Source of the DNA: Sandaracinobacteroides sp039808025 | Lineage (GTDB): Bacteria; Pseudomonadota; Alphaproteobacteria; Sphingomonadales; Sphingomonadaceae | DNA length: 64,000 nucleotides | Direction: 5' to 3' | Assembly: GCA_039808025.1 (NCBI GenBank) | Contig: JBDHSK010000001.1 | Coordinates: 248,001-312,000, forward strand | Shown: positions 44,091 through 52,321 of the stretch, in pieces | Position numbering within the stretch: position 1 is the first letter of the stretch | Layout of the letters: every line of letters starts with the position of its first letter | The notes under the pieces: generated by a model | What the model saw: only the letters and a program-made list of their open reading frames with translations | Database searches by the model: none | Told to the model about the DNA's origin: nothing | Made by a program: the position numbers and the translations under genes

Positions 44091-44382
44091 CAAACACCGC
44101 CAGCAGAAGTTCCCGATATGGCCCCATCAGTCGCAGCAAGCCCTCGGCCAGCAATTGCTGCTCAAAGGCCTCCCGTTCCTCTTGATCAGACGTCCGACAG
44201 TGCCACATCAATGCAGCCATATCGGCAAACTGCACCTCGCCGGCACCGGCTCGATCCATCAGCTGAAACAGGCTTCCCACCTCTCTCTCGGCAGCTACCA
44301 GGGCTCCAAATGTCGGCCGCAACACCGTCTCACGTCCGCCCAGCCTCAGGCCGACTTCACCGCGCAACGGGTTGGCGCTCAT
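44077..44382 (-). CDS. GTA gp10-like tail assembly chaperone
   Basis: 101 residues from an ATG joined to the gp9 stop (TAATG). LGGRETVLRPTFGALVAAEREVG is the signature of the GTA gp10 (Phage_TAC_11) group, whose members help load the tape measure protein. Confidence 0.85.
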   Translation of the reverse strand: MSANPLRGEVGLRLGGRETVLRPTFGALVAAEREVGSLFQLMDRAGAGEVQFADMAALMWHCRTSDQEEREAFEQQLLAEGLLRLMGPYRELLLAVFDGGN

Positions 44383-44789
44383 TAAAGCACCTCCACGGCA
44401 CCCGAGCTCTCCAACGAAACCGTGTAGGTCCGCTCACTGTTGAAATCGCCCGAGTAGTCCAACCGCGCCACCTGGAAACTGCCACGCAGGCGCTCGCCCC
44501 CCTCAAAGCTCACTTCAAAACGATCGAGCGCTCCAGACAGAGCGCGCGACTTCAAAGCCAGTTCAGCTTCAGAGCCCGTGAACACCCCGGCCCCGGCGAT
44601 CGTTACCGATTTGATCCCACCCGTCGGCAGCAACTCCCGCCATCCGCCGGAACCTTTGTTGGTCACGACGACCGGGTCGGTCGTAAAGCTCATCTGGGTA
44701 GTGCGCAGTCCCGCAACCGTCCGGAACGTCTCCGGCTCGGCCCCGTCACTCATCTTCAGCAGGAACGCCGCTCCGCTTTCAACTGCCAT
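44382..44789 (-). CDS. GTA gp9-like major tail protein
   Basis: 135 residues, beta-rich, with AGLRTTQMSFTTDPVVVTNK, GAGVFTGSEAELALKSRAL and FQVARLDYSGDFNSERTYT, typical of siphophage and GTA tail tube proteins. It stacks as hexamers to form the tail tube. Confidence 0.9.
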   Translation of the reverse strand: MAVESGAAFLLKMSDGAEPETFRTVAGLRTTQMSFTTDPVVVTNKGSGGWRELLPTGGIKSVTIAGAGVFTGSEAELALKSRALSGALDRFEVSFEGGERLRGSFQVARLDYSGDFNSERTYTVSLESSGAVEVL

Positions 44790-44790
44790 A

Positions 44791-45189
44791 TCAATTCTCC
44801 CAAACTGAAAATGCCTGAAACTCCAGAATACCCTGGGTAAAATTCCGGCGAGCCCGTCGCACGGATGCCCGCAGCAGGCGCAGCCGCGACAACCGCAGGT
44901 TGCCTATGTGCATCGACATCGACAGTACGGCCTGCTCAACCTCGGCCAAAACTTCCTTGACGGCTGCATAACCGTCCCGGGAATCCCAAAGCGTCACTGA
45001 AAAAAGGTGCTCGCGGCCCTCTCCCCCCTTCCATCCTCGATTGATCACCACATCCTGTCCGACTGACAGATAGGGCGGACGGGCGTCAGCGGGCGGACCA
45101 TCAAACAGTTTGATCCCCCGCGCCCCAAGCACGGCATCCTCCCGCAACGCAGCCACAAGGGCGCGCTGCAATTCCAGGCTCGATTTCAT
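44791..45189 (-). CDS. GTA gp8-like tail terminator/connector (DUF3168)
   Basis: 132 residues from the ATG at 45189, which has GGGGGA upstream. LQRALVAALREDAVLGARGIKLFDGPP, YLSVGQDVVINRGWKGG and the C-terminal RARRNFTQGILEFQAF match DUF3168 proteins, which close the tail end facing the head. Confidence 0.9.
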   Translation of the reverse strand: MKSSLELQRALVAALREDAVLGARGIKLFDGPPADARPPYLSVGQDVVINRGWKGGEGREHLFSVTLWDSRDGYAAVKEVLAEVEQAVLSMSMHIGNLRLSRLRLLRASVRRARRNFTQGILEFQAFSVWEN

Positions 45190-45224
45190 GGTTTTCCCCC
45201 AAACGTCCTGCGTCACAACGTGAC

Positions 45225-45563
45225 TCAGGCCGCAAATTCCTCAGCGATAATCATCAGACGGTCCCTGTCCGCCGGATCATCCTCGATGCCGGCTACCCGT
45301 AATTCCAGGCCCCGCCAGATAACCCGCATCCCCACCTGAATACACGGGCCCGAGCGCAGCATCATGCGCCAACGCCGCGCGGAATGGCGTGTATCTGCCG
45401 ATAGTGCAGATTGGCTGGCCCGCGACAGCAGTTCCACCGACGCCCAGCATTGGGCTACCGTCTCCCATTGCCCGGCCCAGTCCCCGGCTACTCCACGCTG
45501 CTCAGACCTGCGTTCAAAGTGCACTCGCTGATCCAGCCGTCCGGCCAGCTCATCCCCTCGCAT
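45225..45563 (-). CDS. GTA gp7-like head-tail adaptor
   Basis: 112 residues from an ATG in a TGATG join with gp6. AGRLDQRVHFERRSEQRG and RMMLRSGPCIQVGMRVIWRG are typical of the phage head-tail joining family (Phage_H_T_join). It lies between connector gp6 and tail terminator gp8 as expected. Confidence 0.87.
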   Translation of the reverse strand: MRGDELAGRLDQRVHFERRSEQRGVAGDWAGQWETVAQCWASVELLSRASQSALSADTRHSARRWRMMLRSGPCIQVGMRVIWRGLELRVAGIEDDPADRDRLMIIAEEFAA

Positions 45564-46099
45564 CACAGCACCCGCCGGGTACGCCAGGGCGCCAGCATAC
45601 GCCTCACCGAGGGAGGTATCCCCGGATCATCCGTACTGTCTCTGCGGGCATGGAAATGTGCCGCTGCCCGCACCACACTCAACCGCAGCACTTCCGGAAC
45701 CCAGTTCCAGTTTGCTGCAACGCCGGCCCGATACCGCACCACAATCTCAGAGCCATCTGGACAATCCACAACGTCGATGGTCGCGGTTCCATGACGCCCG
45801 GGGTTCAATCTCCAGCGATCCTCAGCCAGCGAGATCAATTCTCCATCATCATCCACCTGCAACACTTCCGTAACCGTCCGTACCGGCTCTGCAGACAGCC
45901 TAAACCTCTGGTGTGTTACCGTCCCGCTCTCTTCCACAGATCGCTCAAACAATAGCTGGCCCAGCATCGCCTCGACGGTCTCGGTGGCAGCGCGCAACAG
46001 GCCCGCCAGCAGCGCATCTTCTCTGCCATCCTCAATCCGCAGAAATGATTTCAGCTCGGCAACCGCCACAGGTGGCGGACTGTTATCGACAGTCAGCAT
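45563..46099 (-). CDS. GTA gp6-like head-tail connector
   Basis: 178 residues. The helical N-terminus VAVAELKSFLRIEDGREDALLAGLLRAA and the region YRAGVAANWNWVPEVLRLSVVRAAAHFH match gp6/phiE125 gp8-like connector proteins. In R. capsulatus this gene follows the capsid gene directly; here three extra genes lie between. Confidence 0.88.
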   Translation of the reverse strand: MLTVDNSPPPVAVAELKSFLRIEDGREDALLAGLLRAATETVEAMLGQLLFERSVEESGTVTHQRFRLSAEPVRTVTEVLQVDDDGELISLAEDRWRLNPGRHGTATIDVVDCPDGSEIVVRYRAGVAANWNWVPEVLRLSVVRAAAHFHARRDSTDDPGIPPSVRRMLAPWRTRRVL

Positions 46100-46386
46100 C
46101 AGCGTTCCTCCACCCGCACCACCAGAGACCGGCCGTCAATATTGCCATCCGACATCGTCACCTCGTTTGAAACCCGATACACATGCCCGGCCACTCCTCC
46201 GGCCAGATGAACCACTGTCACCCCGCCATCTAGTGCAGACTCCCGCACCTCCAGTCCTCCGGCGATGGCAGGGGAAACGCTCCATGTGCTCGTTGACAGG
46301 GCCACACCCTCAGCCAGCGCGTCCGTCCAATCCATGCGGTAGTCCAGCACGGCATCCGGGTCCTTCAGGAACAGTCCTCCCGTCAA
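46099..46386 (-). CDS. Small phage fibre-adaptor-like protein
   Basis: 95 residues from a TTG overlapping the previous stop (TTGA), ending in a TGATG join with gp6. The motif FLKDPDAVLDYRMDWTDALAEG followed by a beta-rich Ig-like part ending DGRSLVVRVEER (read here in two pieces) is common in small proteins beside tail or head fibre genes of phages. Its position in the insertion suggests it attaches the large spike-like protein. Confidence 0.7.
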   Translation of the reverse strand: MTGGLFLKDPDAVLDYRMDWTDALAEGVALSTSTWSVSPAIAGGLEVRESALDGGVTVVHLAGGVAGHVYRVSNEVTMSDGNIDGRSLVVRVEER

Positions 46387-46751
46387 AGCGGCGCTCCAAT
46401 CTCAACAGACCATCCCTCGAAACTCACAGCGCCACCCGCACCAAGCACCTGTGGCGGGCAGGTGGTGACGTACAACAGCTGTTCGTCACCGGTATGCAGC
46501 AAAGCCACATGGTCGGCCGTCCCATTGGCAAGAACCGTTGCGTTCTCCTTTGCCGAAAGTACAATGCGCCTGCCCGATGTTTCTCCCTGCCCGATGGAGA
46601 AATCTGCGGAACCCAACGCAATCTCGGCCAGCCTGCCATTCCAAGCGGCTGCATAACTCTCGGGCTGTCCATTCACTGCAACCATGCGCGTCGCCGTCGA
46701 AATGACTGCAAGCGCGCCATCCAACACCTGGTCAGCTACCCACTTCCCCAT
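46383..46751 (-). CDS. Small phage-like structural protein
   Basis: 122 residues from the ATG at 46751, seven bases after AGGAGG. It begins MGKWVADQVLDGALAVI and contains LAEIALGSADFSIGQGETSG and HTGDEQLLYVTTCPPQVLG. Proteins of this type occur next to fibre genes in many prophages, but their role is not defined. It is coupled to the adaptor gene by a 4-base overlap. Confidence 0.7.
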   Translation of the reverse strand: MGKWVADQVLDGALAVISTATRMVAVNGQPESYAAAWNGRLAEIALGSADFSIGQGETSGRRIVLSAKENATVLANGTADHVALLHTGDEQLLYVTTCPPQVLGAGGAVSFEGWSVEIGAPL

Positions 46752-46779
46752 TCTCCAACCTCCTGTCAGTTTTCCGATG

Positions 46780-49335
46780 TCATTCCAGGCCAACACGAAA
46801 CTGCCTGTCACTCCCTCCAGCCAAGGCAGTCCGGATGCTGCGCCCGCGACGGGTCATGCCCGTCATCATCACTTTCCCCGCTTCCGCCTCCATGACATGC
46901 CATGAATCCACAGGGCCCAATGTGCGCATCCCTCTCAGGATGATCGTGGTATCTGACAGCGCATGGCTGGCTAACGATGGCTGCACCACCGCCTGTTCAA
47001 AGGGCATTGCTCTTGCCCCGGTCGGGAAGCTCGCGCCCTTGGCCGTGCCATCCGCGAACTGGTCAACGGTCGATACCGAACCACGCGCCAGCAACGGGCT
47101 GCCAGCCGCCGGGCGATAGTCGCCATTGCCGGTCGATGTGTCACCATCCGGCCCGGCCTGGCTGTTGTCGTCCGTGAACTTGGGCCATGCATTGCTGCCA
47201 GCGCCGGTATAGCTGGTGTCAAGCGCCGCATTCAGGCCAGCAAACATATGGTTGAAGTTGAGGGCCGGGGCACCCGGCACCCGATACCCGAACGCCAGTC
47301 CGGACTTGCCAACGCCACAACTCCATTCCCAGCCGCCAACCGAAATGCCGTTGCTGGTGAACATATCGTGCTTGGTTGCCTGCCAGTCGTGATATTCGTT
47401 GCGCGCCACATTGTTTGTGTGATGCAGGTTGATCAGCACCGGAGTCGGGTTGTTGTGGAAGTTCACGCGCTGGCCGACATAGGTGTTGCTGTCGAACACG
47501 CTGTCCTGCATCTGAATATACGACAGTTCCCCCATCATCCAGAACGGGCTGCCGTTGGCACCCGAATGCTCGAACAGAGTGTTGACGATGGCGGTCCGCA
47601 CAACTGTGCGCGGGCTGGCGTCCGTGTCATCCCCCGTAAGATACGGCCACGCGCTGATGGCATTGTTGCCCAGCCGCTTGCCGGTGCAGTTCCATACAAC
47701 AAGGTCGCTCATCTTCGACGTGGCGATTGATTGCGGGGTAATCCACGGATAGGTTGCTTCCGCCGGGGTCGCGCCACGGGTGACATTCACATGCGCCAGC
47801 GCCTGCATGGTCATCGGATGCTCGACATTGCGCAGCAGACCGCCGCGCTGCGCCGAACCGGACAACCCAGTTCCGTAGTTGGTCCATTTCACATCCAGAA
47901 GCGCCGCATTCCACGTCCCGGAGTTGGTGGCGGCATAGAACACCGGGGTCGTTGCGGATTCAAAGCCCGTCTTGCCCCGCACCGTCACCCGCTCGGCAAA
48001 CTGCATGTTGGCGCTCAGCCATGTCTGTTCGCCAGCTTCCACCGTCAGATCGCGGAACCACCAGCGGTTGTTGCGCATCAGCGGGTTCGCCGTCGTACCA
48101 GAGCGCAAGATGCAGTTGGCACGCGGGTTGGCATCGTCGGGGTCGCCCTGAACCACGATTGCGCCCTCGTTGCCGCCAGTAAACCCGGACGTTACCGCCG
48201 TTGCGCCCCACGTGCTGGCACCAGCCGCAAGCGTGATCACACACCAGTCGGCAGCGCGGGTCTTGGCCGATTGCCCTTTGCCCGCAGCCAGCGACAGGTT
48301 TGCCAGGTAAAGGGCCTGCACAGCCGTCGATACGTCAGCCGAAGCCGTCCCGGCCTTGGCCGTCGCAAGATCGTCGGCAACCGTCACACTGGCCGCCGTG
48401 GTCGTGCCGCTCACCGGGTCAACATAAATATGCTTCACCGGGTAACGGTCGCTCGACGGGTCATAGCAGACGGTCAGCGGTTCTTCCGCCGAAATGGCAA
48501 ACGGTGCCGCCACGTCTGTTACATGCCCGCTGCCAATGGTGCGGGATGCACCCACCCACGGATAGGCGGTCGCAATCAGCGTCACAACCCCCGCCGTCAG
48601 GCCGGACAGGTTCACAGTCCCGCCAACGCACCGCAGATTGTCATTATAAAGCGGCGAAGTCTGCAACCCGGTCAGCCACGTTGTCACCGTGTTGGTGCCA
48701 TCGGTCGCTTCCACCTTCAACCCGGCCAGCGGATGGTGGCGGGTGCCCGCCGCCGTCGAAGGATAATGCGCCGCAACTACCCAGTCGCAATGCACCGAGG
48801 TCGCGCCCCGCACCAGCCGATAGGGCGGAACCGCCGCCCGCATGACGGGAAGCGGCGGCGTGCGGGTAGAACTGTTGGTCAGATCGCCGCCGGTAATCGT
48901 GGCGGCACCTTGCCCCACCTTCCAGCCGGAAAGCAGCGTCACGCTGTTCAACGTATCGGTTGAAAATACCCGCTCGCTCAGCGCAAAACGAATGGTCCGG
49001 GTGCCGTCCCCGTGGTCCGTCTCGTCAAGCTGTTCATAATCGGGGTAAGGCTTGCGCAACGGCCGGGTGGCAATCAGCGTGCGCGATTGCGAACCGGCAA
49101 CCGCCGCGCTGCCGTTCCATGTGTAGCCCGGCGAAGTCACCGAAACCACAATTTTCGGGGTTCCGTTCGGGTCAAGCGGGAACTGGTTGGCACCGCCCGA
49201 CTGAAACTCGGCATCGGGCCGGTCAAAGCTGTTAGAAGCGCCGTTATTGGTCCACGCACCCGAAGTCGCCCCCCATGTGCCGCGAACGGCCAGAATCCAG
49301 CCATTGTCCTCAACAGCGACAGAAATCGTCGGCAT
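46780..49335 (-). CDS. Large right-handed beta-helix protein, spike- or fibre-like
   Basis: 851 residues from the ATG at 49335, with AAGGGG upstream. The first 330 or so residues are beta-rich and Thr/Ser/Gly-rich; about 330-760 carries features of a parallel beta-helix (Asn-rich turns, repeated short beta strands such as GAIVVQGDPDDANP, WWFRDLTVEAGEQ and YIQMQDSVFDSNTYVG) as in phage tailspikes and pectate lyases; a small C-terminal domain follows. There is no signal peptide, so it is a cytosolic or virion protein. The standard GTA plan has no such gene between capsid and gp6. A glycan-binding head or tail spike is the best guess. Confidence 0.75.
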   Translation of the reverse strand: MPTISVAVEDNGWILAVRGTWGATSGAWTNNGASNSFDRPDAEFQSGGANQFPLDPNGTPKIVVSVTSPGYTWNGSAAVAGSQSRTLIATRPLRKPYPDYEQLDETDHGDGTRTIRFALSERVFSTDTLNSVTLLSGWKVGQGAATITGGDLTNSSTRTPPLPVMRAAVPPYRLVRGATSVHCDWVVAAHYPSTAAGTRHHPLAGLKVEATDGTNTVTTWLTGLQTSPLYNDNLRCVGGTVNLSGLTAGVVTLIATAYPWVGASRTIGSGHVTDVAAPFAISAEEPLTVCYDPSSDRYPVKHIYVDPVSGTTTAASVTVADDLATAKAGTASADVSTAVQALYLANLSLAAGKGQSAKTRAADWCVITLAAGASTWGATAVTSGFTGGNEGAIVVQGDPDDANPRANCILRSGTTANPLMRNNRWWFRDLTVEAGEQTWLSANMQFAERVTVRGKTGFESATTPVFYAATNSGTWNAALLDVKWTNYGTGLSGSAQRGGLLRNVEHPMTMQALAHVNVTRGATPAEATYPWITPQSIATSKMSDLVVWNCTGKRLGNNAISAWPYLTGDDTDASPRTVVRTAIVNTLFEHSGANGSPFWMMGELSYIQMQDSVFDSNTYVGQRVNFHNNPTPVLINLHHTNNVARNEYHDWQATKHDMFTSNGISVGGWEWSCGVGKSGLAFGYRVPGAPALNFNHMFAGLNAALDTSYTGAGSNAWPKFTDDNSQAGPDGDTSTGNGDYRPAAGSPLLARGSVSTVDQFADGTAKGASFPTGARAMPFEQAVVQPSLASHALSDTTIILRGMRTLGPVDSWHVMEAEAGKVMMTGMTRRGRSIRTALAGGSDRQFRVGLE

Positions 49336-49354
49336 CAACCAGTCCCCTTTTCAC

Positions 49355-49382
49355 GAAAAATCGGGGGGCATTGCCCCCCGAT
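49355..49382 (-). terminator. Intrinsic terminator directly after the GTA capsid gene
   Basis: On the minus strand a perfect 10-base stem ATCGGGGGGC/GCCCCCCGAT with a 3-base loop (49360-49382) is followed by TTTT. It lies 5 bases after the capsid stop and before the ribosome site of the beta-helix gene, so part of the transcripts should end here. Confidence 0.85.
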
Positions 49383-49387
49383 CACTC

Positions 49388-50527
49388 TCAGCTTGCTGAA
49401 AACCGCATCAGTTTCAGCGCCTCACTGTTCACCAGGGCGCCACCCACCCGGCGGGTGGCATAAAAGTGAACGAACGGCTTGTTCGAATAGGGGTCACGCA
49501 GCACAGCGGTTTCACCACGCTCAGCAACCACATAGGCCGACCGGAACTGGCCAAAGCCAATCGACAGACTGTTGGCCGCCATATCCGGCATGGCATCCAC
49601 TTCCACTACCGGATAACCAAGCAGCGTCGATGCCTCTCCATCCTGCAGCCCCGGCCGCCAGATGAAGTCCCCGGTCGAATCCTTGAATTTGCGGATCACC
49701 GCCAGCGTGTTCGAGTTCATCACCCAGGCAGCACCCTGACGATACGGCGCACGTAGTGCATGAACCAGGTCCACAAGCCGGTCAGCCGGATTGCTGGCTG
49801 CAAAGGCGCCGGCAGCTCCTGATGCCACATATTGCAGTGTGCCAAACGGCCTCGTGGCATCTCCGGCAGTTGCCACCGGATAGGTCAGGAAGCCCTTGGG
49901 TTGGGCAACACCGGTCCCTGAAACAAAGGCAACGCCTTCGTCACGGGCAAACTCGATGGCGATCTCGTTGGCGAGCCAGCCTTCCACATCAAACATCGCG
50001 TCGTCCAGCATCGCCTGGGTGGCTGCCGGGTTGGCATAGATTTCCCCCATGGGCGGGGCGATCTCGGTAAATGTCGGAGTCGAGGTCTCAGGGCGCCCGG
50101 CGGTTTCCGCCACCCATCCCGAGGCAACTCCTCCCACAGCCACCAGCTTGCGGTAATTGGCCGAACCGATCTTCACCACATCGGCAATGCTCCTGATCGG
50201 CGAAATGCTCTTCAGGGTCGCCTCGATGCGCTGATCGATCTCATTCGGAACGGCAAGCCCGCCCTCAGATCCATTGGTAACCGTCAGACGCTTCACCTCA
50301 AAGCCCTGGTCGGCCCCCTTGCGCAGATAGGCATCGGCAAACGCTGTCGCCTGTACGGAACGGCCCTGAACCGCCAGTGTCGGGCGCCCGGCGATCCGTC
50401 GCATCACCGCATCCATATCCTGCTTAACCTCGCCACGAAGTGCAGCAATCGCACTCATGGCATCAAAGGCCACAGCCGCGTTTTCCGACGCCGTGACTAC
50501 GGCGTCGGCCTTGGTTTCATACCCCAT
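49388..50527 (-). CDS. GTA major capsid protein (HK97 fold, gp5-like)
   Basis: 379 residues. An N-terminal helical delta-like region (to about residue 60) precedes the HK97 core with VPNEIDQRIEATLKSISPIRSIA, ASGWVAETAGRPETSTPTFTEI and GYPVVEVDAMPDMAANS. The start has AGGAGAG upstream. It is preceded by the protease gene and followed by a strong terminator. Confidence 0.95.
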   Translation of the reverse strand: MGYETKADAVVTASENAAVAFDAMSAIAALRGEVKQDMDAVMRRIAGRPTLAVQGRSVQATAFADAYLRKGADQGFEVKRLTVTNGSEGGLAVPNEIDQRIEATLKSISPIRSIADVVKIGSANYRKLVAVGGVASGWVAETAGRPETSTPTFTEIAPPMGEIYANPAATQAMLDDAMFDVEGWLANEIAIEFARDEGVAFVSGTGVAQPKGFLTYPVATAGDATRPFGTLQYVASGAAGAFAASNPADRLVDLVHALRAPYRQGAAWVMNSNTLAVIRKFKDSTGDFIWRPGLQDGEASTLLGYPVVEVDAMPDMAANSLSIGFGQFRSAYVVAERGETAVLRDPYSNKPFVHFYATRRVGGALVNSEALKLMRFSAS

Positions 50528-50551
50528 CCATCTCTCCTCAGATAAGCGGCC

Positions 50552-50995
50552 TCAGGCCGCGGAAATCCCGTGCACCCGGGCCTCTTCGTGCATCGGCAAC
50601 GTCACAACCGAGCATTCGATCAATTCCACTTTCAGCAACTCGCGGCCGCCACCGGGCCGCCGACGCGCCGACTTCACGCGATACCCGAAGGAAAGCCCAT
50701 CCACAGCGCCGGTTCTCAACAGCGCCAGCGCATCACTGGCATCCCGGCTGTCGGCGCTGATCGCTGCCACCATGTGCAAGCCATGGTGATCCTCCTTCAA
50801 CGAGATCACCCGTCCAATGGGCCGTGTCGGGTCGTGCTGCCACAACAGTGGCAGATCAGCACGCGTGCCGACAAAGGCATTACGCCGCACAATATCCCCT
50901 CCCCGGTCCGCCACATCGAACCGGCTCACATAACCACTTACTTCAACTGTTGGCGCCGTTGTCCCTCCTGACTTGTCCGACGTGCCCTGCAGCAC
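50552..50995 (-). CDS. GTA prohead protease (gp4-like)
   Basis: 147 residues if the GTG at 50995 is used; a GTG eleven codons earlier (51028) is also in frame and overlaps portal more. The HK97-type protease core is clear: VSGYVSRFDVADRGGDIVRRNAF, the catalytic His in LLWQHDPTRPIGRV, and the Ser region VDGLSFGYRV. It matures the capsid by cutting the delta region. A strong AGGAGGG near 50970 has no good start after it, so the true start is not settled. Confidence 0.87.
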   Translation of the reverse strand: MLQGTSDKSGGTTAPTVEVSGYVSRFDVADRGGDIVRRNAFVGTRADLPLLWQHDPTRPIGRVISLKEDHHGLHMVAAISADSRDASDALALLRTGAVDGLSFGYRVKSARRRPGGGRELLKVELIECSVVTLPMHEEARVHGISAA

Positions 50996-52076
50996 CCCAT
51001 CCCAGCATCTCGCGTTTCTCGTCGTCACTCAGGAACTGGGCCTCACCCACATGCCGCCACAACCGCTCACGGTCGCTCCACAGCGCCGGGATCCGGTCCA
51101 GGTCCGCCTCCAGTCTCAGCCCCGGCCACCATTGCGCCAGATACTGGGAGAGGCCGGCCAGAATGCGCTCCAGCATCGGCAAAATGGTCAGCCGCCACAG
51201 CGCCACATTGGCTTCCGCATAATTGGCATGGGTCGAATCCCCCGGCTGACCCAGCAGCATTGGCGGCACGCCAAATGCCAGTGCCACTTCCCGGGCCGCT
51301 GCTTCCCGCGCCTTCTGAAAATCCATTTCCGCCGGAGTCATCGCCAGCGGCTGCCACTTCAGCCCCCCTTCCAGCAACATCGGCCGTCCGGCATTGATGG
51401 CACCCTGAAACCCCGCCTCCACTTCTTCGCGCAACCGGGCGAACTGTTCCGAAGACAGCGGGCCCTCGTCACTGTCCAGAACCAGCGCCCCCGATGGCCG
51501 TGCGGCATTGGCCAACAGCGACCGGTTCCACCGCCCCGCCTGTTCCAGCATGGCAATGGCAGCCGTTGCCGCCGGCAAGGCTCCGGTGCCCAGATGGTCA
51601 TCCAGCGGATCAAACGCCTTCATGTGCAAAATCCCCGGATCACCCGGAGACCCTTCGGCCGACAGTCGCACCGCCCGGCCGTTCACCCGGTATATCCAGC
51701 CACTGATCATCCCATCGGGGTCGGTTTCCACCTGCATCCGTTCAGGGCGCAACGTCCACAATGCTACCGGCAAATCCCCTAGGCCCAGCCCGGTCTGCAC
51801 AAAGGCATTGCCATGCAACAGCAGATGCACAGCCAAAGGCTCCAGCAACTGGGGGGTAACCAGCCCCAGCACCGGGTGATCCTCACCAGCTACATGCAGG
51901 GGAACGCTCGCCAACCCCTCGCTCACCAACCTGATCGCCCGATACGCCGTGGCGTTGCGCATGGCCGCCACCAGCCGCCCCTCATACGAAGCCGGCGGAC
52001 CGGCGTCCCCGGCAGCAAGCGCTGCAAAGCTGGTTGGACGCCATCCCGATTTACGTTCGGTGGCAGCACCGAACAT
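50943..52076 (-). CDS. GTA portal protein (HK97 family, gp3-like)
   Basis: 377 residues from the ATG at 52076; a TTG at 52094 overlapping the previous stop is the alternative. Portal features include NATAYRAIRLVSEGLASVPL, HLLLHGNAFVQ, FDPLDDHLGTGALPAA and EVALAFGVPPMLLGQPGDSTHANY. It forms the dodecameric DNA channel of the head. Confidence 0.92.
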   Translation of the reverse strand: MFGAATERKSGWRPTSFAALAAGDAGPPASYEGRLVAAMRNATAYRAIRLVSEGLASVPLHVAGEDHPVLGLVTPQLLEPLAVHLLLHGNAFVQTGLGLGDLPVALWTLRPERMQVETDPDGMISGWIYRVNGRAVRLSAEGSPGDPGILHMKAFDPLDDHLGTGALPAATAAIAMLEQAGRWNRSLLANAARPSGALVLDSDEGPLSSEQFARLREEVEAGFQGAINAGRPMLLEGGLKWQPLAMTPAEMDFQKAREAAAREVALAFGVPPMLLGQPGDSTHANYAEANVALWRLTILPMLERILAGLSQYLAQWWPGLRLEADLDRIPALWSDRERLWRHVGEAQFLSDDEKREMLGWGAAGHVGQVRRDNGANS

Positions 52077-52090
52077 TCGCGACGCCCACT

Positions 52091-52309
52091 TCAATTGCCA
52101 TCTCCGACGCCACCCGTTGCCGATGACCGCGCCACCAGCCCGCCGCCCACAATCAGGGAAATGGCCTCCGCCACGCCGTGCGCCCGCATCGGGTCACTCC
52201 CGAACACAATGAAAATCATGGCCAACCCCGCCCAGGTCGATGGCTCACGAACACGCGCTGCCGCCCATTTCACAACAGCACCCAGCCCGATCCCGTTACC
52301 AAATTGCAT
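52091..52309 (-). CDS. Small holin-like membrane protein between terminase and portal
   Basis: 72 residues from an ATG with GGGAGA upstream. The segment RVREPSTWAGLAMIFIVFG followed by a second hydrophobic stretch (AEAISLIVGGGLVA) is the pattern of small phage holin-like proteins with REPSTWAG. The gene is coupled to portal. In R. capsulatus the lysis genes lie at a separate locus, so the role here is not certain. Confidence 0.65.
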   Translation of the reverse strand: MQFGNGIGLGAVVKWAAARVREPSTWAGLAMIFIVFGSDPMRAHGVAEAISLIVGGGLVARSSATGGVGDGN

Positions 52310-52321
52310 ATCGTCTCCCGT

